A stretch of DNA of 18,645 nt from JAVBPP01 sp031549535 (lineage in GTDB: Bacteria; Bacillota; Clostridia; Oscillospirales; Acutalibacteraceae). The notes beneath the pieces were generated by a model. That model was not told where the DNA came from. It did not search any database and saw only the letters and a list, made by a program, of their open reading frames with translations. A program made the translations under genes and the position numbers. Location of the stretch: positions 1-18,645 of the forward strand of contig JAVBPP010000082.1 of assembly GCA_031549535.1 (NCBI GenBank), written 5' to 3'. Position 1 is the first letter of the stretch; the number at the start of each line of letters is the position of its first letter. This document shows, one piece after another, positions 1 through 7,363 of the stretch.

Positions 1-80
1 AGGAAGAGGACGAGGAAGAGCAGGCAATGCAGGAGCAAAGCAGCGTCAGCCGCTTTACCGGCTTCTTTCCGAAAAAATAG
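1..80 (+). CDS. C-terminal end of an upstream gene, possibly DivIVA-type
   Basis: The frame that ends in TAG at 78-80 is open from the left edge and encodes about 25 residues: a run of Glu/Asp, then Gln/Ser, ending in FTGFFPKK. Only the C-terminus is present, so no domain can be seen. An acidic, low-complexity tail ending 19 bases before lspA fits a DivIVA-type cell-division protein, which commonly precedes lspA and rluD in Clostridia (established gene order, inferred here). The coding call is fairly safe because of the composition, the stop position and the close spacing. The identity is a guess. Confidence 0.5.
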   Translation, partial: EEDEEEQAMQEQSSVSRFTGFFPKK

Positions 81-99
81 GGGAGAAAAAATCAGCTTC

Positions 100-579
100 A
101 TGCTTCAAATTTTTGTACTTTGCGCCATCACCGTAACCGTAGCGCTGGATCAGCTGATCAAGTGGGTCGTGGTGCTGTATCTCAAGCCCATTGGGCAGAC
201 GCAGGCGCTGTTTGGTTTGGTGCGGCTGCGCTATACAGAGAATACCGGCGCGGCATTCAGTATGTTTGAAAATGCTACCACGCTGCTTGCGGCACTCACG
301 GCAATTGTTCTGTGCGTCTGCCTGTTTTTATTACTGACACGAAAAATTGAAAACCTTTGGTTGTATTGGGCTGTGGCCAGCGTAACAGCCGGGGGGCTTG
401 GCAATCTCTTGGACCGCGTCATTCACGGCTATGTCGTTGATTATATAGAGCCTGTGTTTATGAACTTCGCTATCTTCAATTTTGCTGACTGTTTTGTAAC
501 GGTCGGCGCTTGTCTTATGCTGGGCTGGGTGATTTCTGAAACCGTGCAGGATAGGAAAACAGCCAAAAAGGCGGCATGA
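100..579 (+). CDS. lspA: Lipoprotein signal peptidase (signal peptidase II)
   Basis: Integral membrane aspartyl protease that removes signal peptides from diacylglyceryl-modified prolipoproteins. The 159-residue length is normal. Family motifs appear in order: DQLIKW (residues 17-22) in the first helix, NTGAAFSMF (48-56), GNLLDR (101-106), GYVVDY (110-115) and FNFADC (126-131). By family alignment the catalytic aspartate pair should be D114 and D130. Four hydrophobic segments lie near 4-26, 58-80, 86-104 and 124-146. The nearest ribosome binding site candidate is GGGGAG at 81-86, rather far from the ATG at 100, but the N-terminus fits the family. Its stop overlaps the next gene's start by four bases, so the two are probably translationally coupled. 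The deacetylase lipoprotein at 13589 would be one of its substrates. Confidence 0.96.
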   Translation: MLQIFVLCAITVTVALDQLIKWVVVLYLKPIGQTQALFGLVRLRYTENTGAAFSMFENATTLLAALTAIVLCVCLFLLLTRKIENLWLYWAVASVTAGGLGNLLDRVIHGYVVDYIEPVFMNFAIFNFADCFVTVGACLMLGWVISETVQDRKTAKKAA

Positions 580-1520
580 GCATGGAGGGTCAAACACAAA
601 ACGCCCCAATTTTGTTCCGCATCAACGCGCAGCAGGCGGGTCTGCGCATCGACCTAGTGCTGCGGCAGCTACTGCCGGATCACACCCGTTCCTATTTACA
701 GCGCCTGTTAGAGCAGGGCGCGGTAAGCGTACGGGGGAAGATGCTGGGAAAGCATGATAAGCTGGCTGAGGGCGACATGGTTTGCATTCGCCTGCCGGAA
801 ATCAGAGAGCCACAGGCAAAGACGCAGGAAATCACGCTGGATATCCGCTATGAGGACGGCGACCTGCTCGTGGTGAACAAGCCACGGGGGATGGTGGTGC
901 ACCCTGCGGCAGGTAACCCGGACGGAACTTTGGTCAACGCACTGCTGCACCATTGCAAGGGGCAGCTTTCCGGCATCAACGGTGTGCTGCGCCCCGGCAT
1001 TGTGCACCGGATTGATAAAGACACGAGCGGGTTGTTGCTGGTTGCAAAAAATGATGCTGCGCATCTTTCACTCGCCAAACAAATTCAGGCGCATAGCCTT
1101 AGGCGGGAGTATCAGGCTGTTATCCTGGGGCATCTGAAAGAACCGGAGGGCACGGTGGATGCACCAATCGGCCGCAGCGCAAAGGATCGCAAAAAGATGT
1201 GCGTAACCACCCAACACGCCCGGGAGGCCGTGACGCATTACAGCGTCATTGCACAGTACCAAGGCTACAGCCACCTTTGTTTGCGCCTGGAAACCGGGCG
1301 TACCCACCAAATTCGCGTTCACATGGCTTATCTGGGGCACCCGGTGGCGGGCGACCCGGTTTATGGCAATAAAAAGGCGGATACGGCTCTGGGCGGCCAA
1401 TGCCTGCATGCCGCGCTGCTCGGGTTTTTGCACCCGAGGGATGGCAGGGAAATCTGCATAGAGGCCGAGCTCCCGGACTATTTCACGGGGTTTTTGCAAA
1501 CACTGCAACCATATTATTAG
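576..1520 (+). CDS. rluD: RluD/RluA-family 23S rRNA pseudouridine synthase
   Basis: Cytoplasmic enzyme that isomerises uridine to pseudouridine in rRNA. The 314 residues contain an N-terminal S4 RNA-binding domain (about 22-80, with LRIDLVLRQLL and SRSY-like SY at 39-40) and then the synthase domain. HRIDKDTSGLLL (144-155) carries the catalytic aspartate D147. LETGRTHQIRVHMA and HPVAGDPVYG are also typical of the RluA/RluD family. The start overlaps lspA (ATGA at 576-579). A second in-frame ATG at 582 is possible, and neither has a strong ribosome binding site, which points to coupling with lspA. The lspA-rluD pairing is common in Firmicutes. The exact rRNA target (RluD, RluB-like or another paralog) cannot be assigned from the sequence alone. 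Confidence 0.93.
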   Translation: MSMEGQTQNAPILFRINAQQAGLRIDLVLRQLLPDHTRSYLQRLLEQGAVSVRGKMLGKHDKLAEGDMVCIRLPEIREPQAKTQEITLDIRYEDGDLLVVNKPRGMVVHPAAGNPDGTLVNALLHHCKGQLSGINGVLRPGIVHRIDKDTSGLLLVAKNDAAHLSLAKQIQAHSLRREYQAVILGHLKEPEGTVDAPIGRSAKDRKKMCVTTQHAREAVTHYSVIAQYQGYSHLCLRLETGRTHQIRVHMAYLGHPVAGDPVYGNKKADTALGGQCLHAALLGFLHPRDGREICIEAELPDYFTGFLQTLQPYY

Positions 1521-1539
1521 TCCGCCAATGAAAGCTTGC

Positions 1540-1670
1540 CAGAAGATTGGTGAGGGGTTTTGTCGTCAGGCCAGGCGGACGACGCGGCTTTACTGTCGTA
1601 AAGCAAGGAGGACAACGCAGGCTGACGGCGAAAATACCACCAAGATTGGGCAAGGTTTCGTTGGTGAACT
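1540..1670 (+). promoter_or_regulatory. Candidate structured RNA leader with alternative pairings
   Basis: The 172-base gap before the HAD gene holds several exact complementary segments. A perfect hairpin pairs 1587-1593 (GCTTTAC) with 1598-1604 (GTAAAGC) around a four-base loop. It is enclosed by 1562-1569 pairing with 1622-1629 (eight pairs, one G-U), and that by 1547-1552 (TTGGTG) pairing with 1638-1643 (CACCAA). Competing partners exist: 1562-1567 can instead pair with 1578-1583 (GACGAC), and 1638-1643 with a second TTGGTG at 1661-1666. AAGATTGG is also directly repeated at 1543-1550 and 1642-1649. No U-tract follows, so it does not look like a simple terminator. I do not recognise a known riboswitch class. 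A leader of the downstream gene, a small RNA, or chance folding all remain possible. Confidence 0.4.
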
Positions 1671-1692
1671 AATAATATAACAAGGGGTTAAC

Positions 1693-2535
1693 ATGAGTAT
1701 GACACAGGGTGCCGCAAGGTGTTTTTCAGATTGGCTTGTCGTGTCCGATATCGATGGCACACTGAACACAAAGGCGCGTAAGCTGCCGGAACGTAATTTG
1801 GAGGCGATACGCCATTTCACGCAGGATTTGGGCGGCAATTTCACGCTGGCCTCCGGCAGAAGCGTTCCCTCCATGCGCAAGCATTATCACAGGCTGCCGA
1901 TTGAAAAGACCCCTGCAATTGTGCTCAACGGTGCCGGAATTTATGATTTTGCTAAGGAGCAGATGCTGCATTTTACTGCAATCAGTGAAGAGGGGATGCA
2001 GCTCGTTCGCACGCTGCATGCGCGTTTTCCGATGACAGAGCTGCAGGTTTGTACAGCGGACCATATCTACATGGTGCACCCACTCCTGTTTGGGCGCGTG
2101 ATGCTTGCGGCGGACAAACTGCCGCACACCTTTTGCAAAAGCATAGAGGAGTTGCCGCGCGGCGGCTGGGGCAAGGTCATCTTTTTTGGGCTGCCGCCGC
2201 TGATTCGCAAGCTTGTGGCACATTCCGAAACACTGCAAGACCCGCCGGTGAACTTTATGTCCTCCTCGGTGATTACCTATGAACTGCTTGCCAAAGGGGT
2301 TCACAAGGGCACGGCGGTGCTCAAACTTGCGGAAATGTTGGGCGTGCCAAAGGAGCATACAGGCGCAATCGGCGACTATTTTAATGATTATGATATGCTG
2401 CGCAGTGTTGCCGTTCCGGCAGTGTGCGCGCAGGCTCCGCAGGAGATGCATCAAATCGCATCCTATGTCTCCTGCCATTGCAATCAAGGCGCGGTTGCAA
2501 ATTTTCTTGCATATTTGGAGGCGCAGGGAGCCTAA
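1693..2535 (+). CDS. Cof-type HAD-IIB family sugar/nucleotide phosphatase
   Basis: Cytoplasmic haloacid-dehalogenase-superfamily hydrolase of the Cof/YidA type, which typically removes phosphate from sugar phosphates or related small metabolites. The 280 residues are normal for the family. Motif I is SDIDGTL (18-24), with nucleophile D19 and acid/base D21. Motif II is LASGRS (52-57), with S54. The motif III lysine is probably K205 in GVHKGTA. Motif IV is GDYFND (227-232), which binds magnesium. A C2-type cap lies between motifs II and III. The start has an AGGGG ribosome binding site just upstream. It follows the structured gap at 1540-1670 and precedes the transketolase genes by about 80 bases. 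The substrate cannot be predicted from sequence. Confidence 0.9.
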   Translation: MSMTQGAARCFSDWLVVSDIDGTLNTKARKLPERNLEAIRHFTQDLGGNFTLASGRSVPSMRKHYHRLPIEKTPAIVLNGAGIYDFAKEQMLHFTAISEEGMQLVRTLHARFPMTELQVCTADHIYMVHPLLFGRVMLAADKLPHTFCKSIEELPRGGWGKVIFFGLPPLIRKLVAHSETLQDPPVNFMSSSVITYELLAKGVHKGTAVLKLAEMLGVPKEHTGAIGDYFNDYDMLRSVAVPAVCAQAPQEMHQIASYVSCHCNQGAVANFLAYLEAQGA

Positions 2536-2616
2536 ACTAGTGGTGTGGGCTTTTTGTGTATTCGGATAGATAGGCTGCGGGCAAACGGCCGGCGGCATTT
2601 TGAAGGGAAGGTTTTC

Positions 2617-3465
2617 ATGGAAGCTACTATCAGGCAGCAGCTGAAACTCATGGCATGCAAAGTGCGCATGGGCATCATTGAGGGCGTTTACAACGCGGCC
2701 TCCGGACATCCCGGCGGTTCATTGTCCGCCGCAGATGTGCTAACGTATTTGTATTTTCACCAGATGCGCGTAGACCCACAGAATCCTGCGTGGGAGGAGC
2801 GTGACCGGCTGGTGCTCTCTAAAGGGCATGTTGCTCCCGCTTTATATTCCGTTTTGGCGCATAAGGGTTATTTTCCGGTGGAAGCACTGAAAACGCTGCG
2901 TAAAAGCGATTCCATGCTGCAGGGGCATCCCAGCATGAAGCTGACCCCCGGCGTGGATATGAGCTCCGGCTCCCTGGGGCAGGGCATTTCCGTTGCCTGT
3001 GGCATGGCGCTTGGTGCAAAGCTTGCGAAAAAGGATTTTCGCGTATACACGATTCTGGGCGACGGCGAGCTGCAGGAGGGTCAGGTTTGGGAGGCGGCCA
3101 TGTTTGCCTCCGCCAAGGGTTTGGATAATTTGATTGCCGTTGTGGATAACAACAATCTGCAAATTGACGGCACAGTCGCCGAGGTCAATTCCCCTTATCC
3201 CATTGCGGAAAAATTTAAGGCCTTTGGTTGGCATGTGGTGGAAATTGTTGCCCACAGCTTTGACGAGATGGAGGCCGCCTTCAACGCGGCGCATGAGTTT
3301 GTCGGCAAGCCCTCTGTAATTGTGGCAAAAAGTGTCAAGGGCAAAGGTGTATCCTATATGGAAAATCAAGTGGCCTGGCACGGCGCCGCACCCAATCAAG
3401 AGCAGTACGAGCAGGCGATGCAGGAATTACAGGCGGAACTGTCAGCATTGGAGGAGAGCATATGA
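2617..3465 (+). CDS. tkt: Transketolase, N-terminal (thiamine diphosphate-binding) subunit
   Basis: First half of a split transketolase, which transfers two-carbon ketol units between sugar phosphates in the non-oxidative pentose phosphate pathway. The 282 residues match the pyrophosphate-binding half: GHPGGSLSAAD (30-40, with H31), LSKGHVAPALY (67-77), GQGISVACGMALG (121-133), and the TPP/magnesium motif GDGELQEG (148-155) through to VVDNNN (175-180). I chose ATG 2617, not the in-frame ATG at 2545, because it follows GAAGGGAAGG with proper spacing and begins at the usual family N-terminus. The 24 extra codons look non-coding. The gene's TGA overlaps the next ATG, as expected for two subunits made in equal amounts. 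Confidence 0.94.
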   Translation: MEATIRQQLKLMACKVRMGIIEGVYNAASGHPGGSLSAADVLTYLYFHQMRVDPQNPAWEERDRLVLSKGHVAPALYSVLAHKGYFPVEALKTLRKSDSMLQGHPSMKLTPGVDMSSGSLGQGISVACGMALGAKLAKKDFRVYTILGDGELQEGQVWEAAMFASAKGLDNLIAVVDNNNLQIDGTVAEVNSPYPIAEKFKAFGWHVVEIVAHSFDEMEAAFNAAHEFVGKPSVIVAKSVKGKGVSYMENQVAWHGAAPNQEQYEQAMQELQAELSALEESI

Positions 3466-4409
3466 GCGAAACTGTAAAAATGGCGACCCGCGATGCTTAC
3501 GGCAAGGCCTTAGCTGAGATGGGTGCTGTTAATGACAAGCTGATTGTCCTGGACGCTGACCTTGCGGCGGCCACAAAAACAGGCGTATTCAAAAAAGAAT
3601 ATCCGGACCGTTTCGTGGATGTTGGCATTGCGGAGTGCAACTTGATTGGCATAGCGGGCGGTCTTTCCACAATCGGATTCACCGTGTTTGCCAGCTCTTT
3701 TGCCATGTTTGCGGCGGGGCGTGCGTTTGAACAGGTGCGCAATACCCTGGGTTATCCGCATTTGAACGTCAATATCGGTGCCACGCATGCGGGTATTTCC
3801 GTGGGTGAGGACGGTGCTTCTCACCAATGCTGTGAGGATATCGCCTTGATGCGCACCATTCCGGGCATGACAATCCTTAACCCGGCAGATGACGTGGAGG
3901 CACGTGCGGCAGTGTTTGCCGCTGCGGAGCACAACGGCCCGGTGTACCTGCGCTTCGGTCGGTTAGCCGTGCCGCGTATTCACGGCGAGGACTATGCGTT
4001 TACCATCGGCAAGGCGGAAACGCTGCGCAAAGGAACGGATGTTACCGTCATCGCCACCGGTCTCATGGTGAGTGAGGCCATTGCCGCAGCGCAGCAGCTG
4101 GAGCAGGAGGGCATTTCCGTCAACTTAATCAATATGCATACGATTAAACCCTTGGACAAACAAGCTGTTTTGGCCGCCGCAAAGCAAACCGGTGCCATTG
4201 TTACGGCGGAGGAGCACAGCATTATCGGCGGGCTTGGCGCGGCGGTGAGTGAAACGGTCTGCGAGAGCTGCCCGGTTCCGGTCGTCCGGGTTGGTGTGCA
4301 GGATGTGTTTGGCAAATCCGGCCCCGCGGTGGAGTTATTGCACCAGTTCGGCTTAGACAGCGTTACCATTGTTAAAAAGGCCAAAGAGGCGATTGCTTTA
4401 AAAAAATAA
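3462..4409 (+). CDS. tkt: Transketolase, C-terminal (pyrimidine-binding) subunit
   Basis: Second half of the split transketolase. The 315 residues contain the pyrimidine-binding domain and the C-terminal transketolase domain. VGIAECNLIGIAGGLS (54-69) carries E58, the glutamate expected to activate thiamine diphosphate. ATHAGISVGEDGASHQ (107-122) carries conserved H109 and H121. The C-terminal domain spans about 190-310. Split transketolases are common in Clostridia and archaea. DXP synthase is excluded because that enzyme is a single longer chain, and pyruvate dehydrogenase E1 beta does not carry this THAG...GEDG-H pattern. GGAGGAG inside the end of the upstream subunit provides a good ribosome binding site for the overlapping ATG. 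Confidence 0.94.
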   Translation: MSETVKMATRDAYGKALAEMGAVNDKLIVLDADLAAATKTGVFKKEYPDRFVDVGIAECNLIGIAGGLSTIGFTVFASSFAMFAAGRAFEQVRNTLGYPHLNVNIGATHAGISVGEDGASHQCCEDIALMRTIPGMTILNPADDVEARAAVFAAAEHNGPVYLRFGRLAVPRIHGEDYAFTIGKAETLRKGTDVTVIATGLMVSEAIAAAQQLEQEGISVNLINMHTIKPLDKQAVLAAAKQTGAIVTAEEHSIIGGLGAAVSETVCESCPVPVVRVGVQDVFGKSGPAVELLHQFGLDSVTIVKKAKEAIALKK

Positions 4410-4418
4410 AGAGGCATT

Positions 4419-6251
4419 ATGCGAAAAACAGTGAGAAACAGAAGAGGGCTCTCACGCGCGGTGTTTACCTGCGTGCTGTTTCTCATACTTCTGACAGTGA
4501 CCCTCTTGGCATATTTCGCAAAAAAATATGTCGAAAAACCGCAAAATATGCGCAGCAGTGTGCTGTATCAAAAGGATGGCAATAGCTATTTCTGGTCGCA
4601 AAAAAGCAAGGAAAGTGTGCGGATTCCTCTGCACGAGGAATCGGTTATCTGCTATTCCCGTGATGGAAAGGTTCTTGCGTTTACGGCTCTCGCGGCGGAC
4701 AGTTCCGGCGTATATGACCTGTATTATTGCGACACCGCCAAGCAAAAAAGCCCCAGGATCCTGCAGCACGGGATAACCAATGCGCTGCAAATGTCCGGGG
4801 ATGGCCGCCTGCTTTATTATACTGCCCAAAGCGCAGATAACAGCCCGCCGGAGAGTTTTTGCTACCGCGTGGAAGAGGAACGGAGCATTCTGATTGCTGC
4901 CAATATCCAATCCGTTTATCCCTCCCGGCATCATGATCTGGCTTATTTTACCCAAAAAACGGGCGGCAAGCTGAGCCTGTGGCGTTTCACAGGCAATACG
5001 GAGCAAACAGAAAAACTCGCAGACAATGTAAAAACGGTCAAACTCTTCAGCTGCGCGGAGCAGACGCGTGTATTTTACGAGGTTCCCGCGCAGGGCGGCA
5101 CGGTGCTGTATACCCAAACCCAGGGCAGTGAGGTGCAGCAAGTGGCGCAGCAGATGGCTAAGGCGCTGTATGAAAACTATGAGCCGGGGAACGAGGGCAT
5201 CCTATATTACTTGAGTCAGGATGACTCCGGCCGGCCGGATTGGCATACCATGTTTACCGACCGCAACGCCTTGACAGACCACGCCATGAACGAGCCGAAA
5301 AAGGAGGACTATCTCTCCGTGTTCGGCTTTTCACCGGAATATAACCGTGCTGTGGAACAGTATCAAAAGAAGCAAGCGCGCGATTTGTTGCGTGCCGCGC
5401 TGCAGCAGGTGCTGGAAACAGCCTACTATCCCCAGTCCTCCCATGCGCTTTACGCCTATCAAAATGGCGAAAGCAGGCTGGTGGCGGCAGGGCTTTCCGA
5501 ACAGACGCTTTACAGTGTCTGTGCCGCTACCCCCTTGGCCCTGGTGCGTATTTTTGAGAGCAAAGCGCAGCAGCAGGATGTAGAAGCGCTGGCGAAAGAG
5601 GCTGAGGGTAACAACGAACAGGAGATGCGGGACTATGCGTTTGGGATGCTTGAAAGCGCCGTACAGCTCTCCGGTTACTCCATCCTGCGCTTGGAGGGCA
5701 CAAGAGCAACCCTTTCTGAGGCTCTGCCGTTTTCGGTTTCGGATAACAGCAGTTTCACTTTTTCGCGCGATGGAGCATGGCTGTATGCCATAACGGTGCA
5801 GGAGCAAGGTTCACGCAAGGAGATTTATGCCTGCTCTGCGGCGGATTCCGGCGGGCAGGCGGAACGGCTGGTGAGCACGGTGAGCCGTGTTCAGTCCGAG
5901 GGGGATGCGTTGCTTGCCCTGTGCATCCCCGAAGGGGAACAAAGCGGCAGCTTACAGCGCATTCAAAACGGAAAAGCCGCTGTGCAGGCAGAAGGCGTTA
6001 CAGAAATGCAAATTGCCGGGCAGGATATCCTGCTCTTCGGCGGCGCGGATAAACAGCTTAGATTGCTGCAGGGCGGAAAAGAAAAACAGCTGAACAGTGA
6101 TGTCAGCCCCGGCGACGTAGCGTTCAGCGGCGGGCAGAATGTGTTTTATTTAAAACAAGATGGCGGACAACAAGGCAAAACGCTTTGTTTTTATAACGGA
6201 AAAAAAAGTATTACTGTTGATTCACTCGTGGAAAAACTGGTGGCGGAATGA
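4419..6251 (+). CDS. Membrane-anchored, propeller-like protein of unknown function
   Basis: I do not recognise this 610-residue family. Residues 1-13 are basic (KTVRNRRGLSR) and are followed by one hydrophobic segment (about 14-34), so the protein is probably a single-pass membrane protein with most of its mass outside. The rest shows repeating short beta-like units with phrases such as YSRDGKVLAFTA, MSGDGRLLYYTA, YFTQKTGGKLSLW and FSRDGAWLYAI. These resemble the blades of TolB/DPP-IV-type beta-propellers, separated by a more helical Gln-rich stretch near 310-400. There is no lipobox, enzyme motif or sorting signal. It starts nine bases after transketolase, behind a GAGG site, and precedes a DivIVA-like gene, so a role in envelope or division is possible. 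That is only inference from position. Confidence 0.75.
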   Translation: MRKTVRNRRGLSRAVFTCVLFLILLTVTLLAYFAKKYVEKPQNMRSSVLYQKDGNSYFWSQKSKESVRIPLHEESVICYSRDGKVLAFTALAADSSGVYDLYYCDTAKQKSPRILQHGITNALQMSGDGRLLYYTAQSADNSPPESFCYRVEEERSILIAANIQSVYPSRHHDLAYFTQKTGGKLSLWRFTGNTEQTEKLADNVKTVKLFSCAEQTRVFYEVPAQGGTVLYTQTQGSEVQQVAQQMAKALYENYEPGNEGILYYLSQDDSGRPDWHTMFTDRNALTDHAMNEPKKEDYLSVFGFSPEYNRAVEQYQKKQARDLLRAALQQVLETAYYPQSSHALYAYQNGESRLVAAGLSEQTLYSVCAATPLALVRIFESKAQQQDVEALAKEAEGNNEQEMRDYAFGMLESAVQLSGYSILRLEGTRATLSEALPFSVSDNSSFTFSRDGAWLYAITVQEQGSRKEIYACSAADSGGQAERLVSTVSRVQSEGDALLALCIPEGEQSGSLQRIQNGKAAVQAEGVTEMQIAGQDILLFGGADKQLRLLQGGKEKQLNSDVSPGDVAFSGGQNVFYLKQDGGQQGKTLCFYNGKKSITVDSLVEKLVAE

Positions 6252-6259
6252 CAATACCC

Positions 6260-6279
6260 GCAGGGGAGCACAGCCCTGC
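6260..6279 (+). other. Small hairpin in the gap before the DivIVA-like gene
   Basis: GCAGGG at 6260-6265 can pair with CCCTGC at 6274-6279 around an eight-base loop, inside the 47-base gap between two + strand genes. No T-tract follows, and a ribosome binding site (AAGGAA, 6284-6289) comes directly after. It is therefore more likely an RNA-stability or weak attenuation element, or chance, than a terminator. Confidence 0.3.
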
Positions 6280-6298
6280 AGGAAAGGAATGGTAAAGA

Positions 6299-7363
6299 AT
6301 GGGTCAGGAAGTGCAATTCAGAAGCGCCGTGTTCGGTGGATTCCATAAGGACGATGTCCTGGAATACATACGGGCTTTGCAAACCGAACTGCTGGAAAAG
6401 AAGATGCAGCTGGAGAGCAGAGAGTCGTTGGTTCCGGCTTTAAAGCACCAGATTAAGGAACTGGAGGAGGAGCTGGAGACACAGCAGCTGCGCAACCGCG
6501 AATACACGCAAATCAATGATGATTATGCCAGGAGAATCCTGACACTCTCCCAGGAACGCGATGATTTGGAAACCAAATATAAAAATCTGGAATCCGGCTG
6601 CGAAAAGCTGCAGGATGTGGAGGGTCAGGTCGGTTCCTTGATTTTGGATGCCCTGCTCTATGCGGAAAAAATCATAGAACGCGCCAAGGAGGCCTCGGGC
6701 GTGGTTGCGGAAAATGCCAAGCAAACCATTCGCAGCTCCGTGCAGGAGGTGGACGGCCTTGGGGAAGATATCACGAAATTTTCGCTGGATTTCAGCGATA
6801 CGCTCACGAACCTGGCGCAGAAAATCAATACCCTCTCGGTTGACCTTGGCAGCGTTGCGGACAAGCTCCAGCTACCGGAGGAAGACGAGCAGCAGTTTGA
6901 ATTCGACGAGGGCGGATATCCCGTACTGCGTGCGGCTCGCAAGGCAGCGCAGGAGCAGGAGCAAAGCGCGCAGCAGGACTATTCTATCTATTTAGAGCAG
7001 CCCGCGCCGCAGCCGCAGGAGGAGTCCGAGCAGCAGGATGCCGCCCAGCCGGAGGAGCCGATACAGCAGGAGCAGCCCGCAGCGGTTGAGGCAGAAATTG
7101 CCCAGCCGGAGGAGCCGGTTCTGCCCGCGTTGGAGTTGGAGGATGCCCTCTCTTTTCTGATGGGTCAGTTGGAGCAGAATGAACTTGTGCCGCAGTCCGC
7201 CCCGCAGCAGACGGAACCGCAGACGGAGGTCTTGCAGCAGGAGGATTTGCAGGAAACAGCGCCCGCGGAGATGCCGCAGGAGCAGAACGAGCCGGTGGAG
7301 TCGCCGCCGCAGGACGCACAGGAGCCGGATTACCCCAGCATGCGCAGGCGCACAGACGAATGA
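6299..7363 (+). CDS. DivIVA-domain coiled-coil protein with Gln/Glu/Pro-rich tail
   Basis: Probable cytoplasmic, membrane-curvature or division-associated scaffold. Residues 1-35 (FRSAVFGGFHKDDVLEYI and following) resemble the N-terminal DivIVA lipid-binding segment, where an F/G-rich turn precedes the VLEYI helix. A long coiled coil follows at about 35-105. A second helical region at 110-190 (LILDALLYAEKIIERAKEA, 115-133) resembles the DivIVA C-terminal oligomerising helix. Residues 195-354 are low complexity and rich in Q, E, P and A, with the unit AQPEEP repeated at 249-254 and 268-273. A short hydrophobic patch, LSFLMGQLEQ (284-293), could be a docking motif. The TGA overlaps the next gene's ATG. 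The partner proteins are unknown. The family assignment is good at the N-terminus and unsupported for the tail. Confidence 0.78.
   Translation: MGQEVQFRSAVFGGFHKDDVLEYIRALQTELLEKKMQLESRESLVPALKHQIKELEEELETQQLRNREYTQINDDYARRILTLSQERDDLETKYKNLESGCEKLQDVEGQVGSLILDALLYAEKIIERAKEASGVVAENAKQTIRSSVQEVDGLGEDITKFSLDFSDTLTNLAQKINTLSVDLGSVADKLQLPEEDEQQFEFDEGGYPVLRAARKAAQEQEQSAQQDYSIYLEQPAPQPQEESEQQDAAQPEEPIQQEQPAAVEAEIAQPEEPVLPALELEDALSFLMGQLEQNELVPQSAPQQTEPQTEVLQQEDLQETAPAEMPQEQNEPVESPPQDAQEPDYPSMRRRTDE
7043..7117 (+). repeat. Internal direct repeat in the tail of the DivIVA-like gene
   Basis: The 18-base sequence GCCCAGCCGGAGGAGCCG occurs exactly at 7043-7060 and again at 7100-7117, offset by 57 bases (19 codons). 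The encoded unit is AQPEEP. The surrounding sequence is dominated by CAG/GAG/CCG-type codons. Such repeats can expand or contract by slippage or recombination without breaking the frame. Confidence 0.75.

Noticed and set aside
2545..2616. In-frame N-terminal extension of the transketolase N-terminal subunit
   Set aside because: ATG 2617 has a proper ribosome binding site and family-typical N-terminus; the extension has no similarity and a poor site.
1726..2709. Long open frame of 327 codons on the minus strand
   Set aside because: It is antisense to the HAD gene, which has all four catalytic motifs in order, and runs into the transketolase start. It has no ribosome binding site and no recognisable motif.
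7000..7320. Possible coding repeats or minisatellite in the DivIVA-like tail
   Set aside because: Apart from one exact 18-base repeat the units are irregular; the pattern is explained by Gln/Glu/Pro-rich coding sequence.
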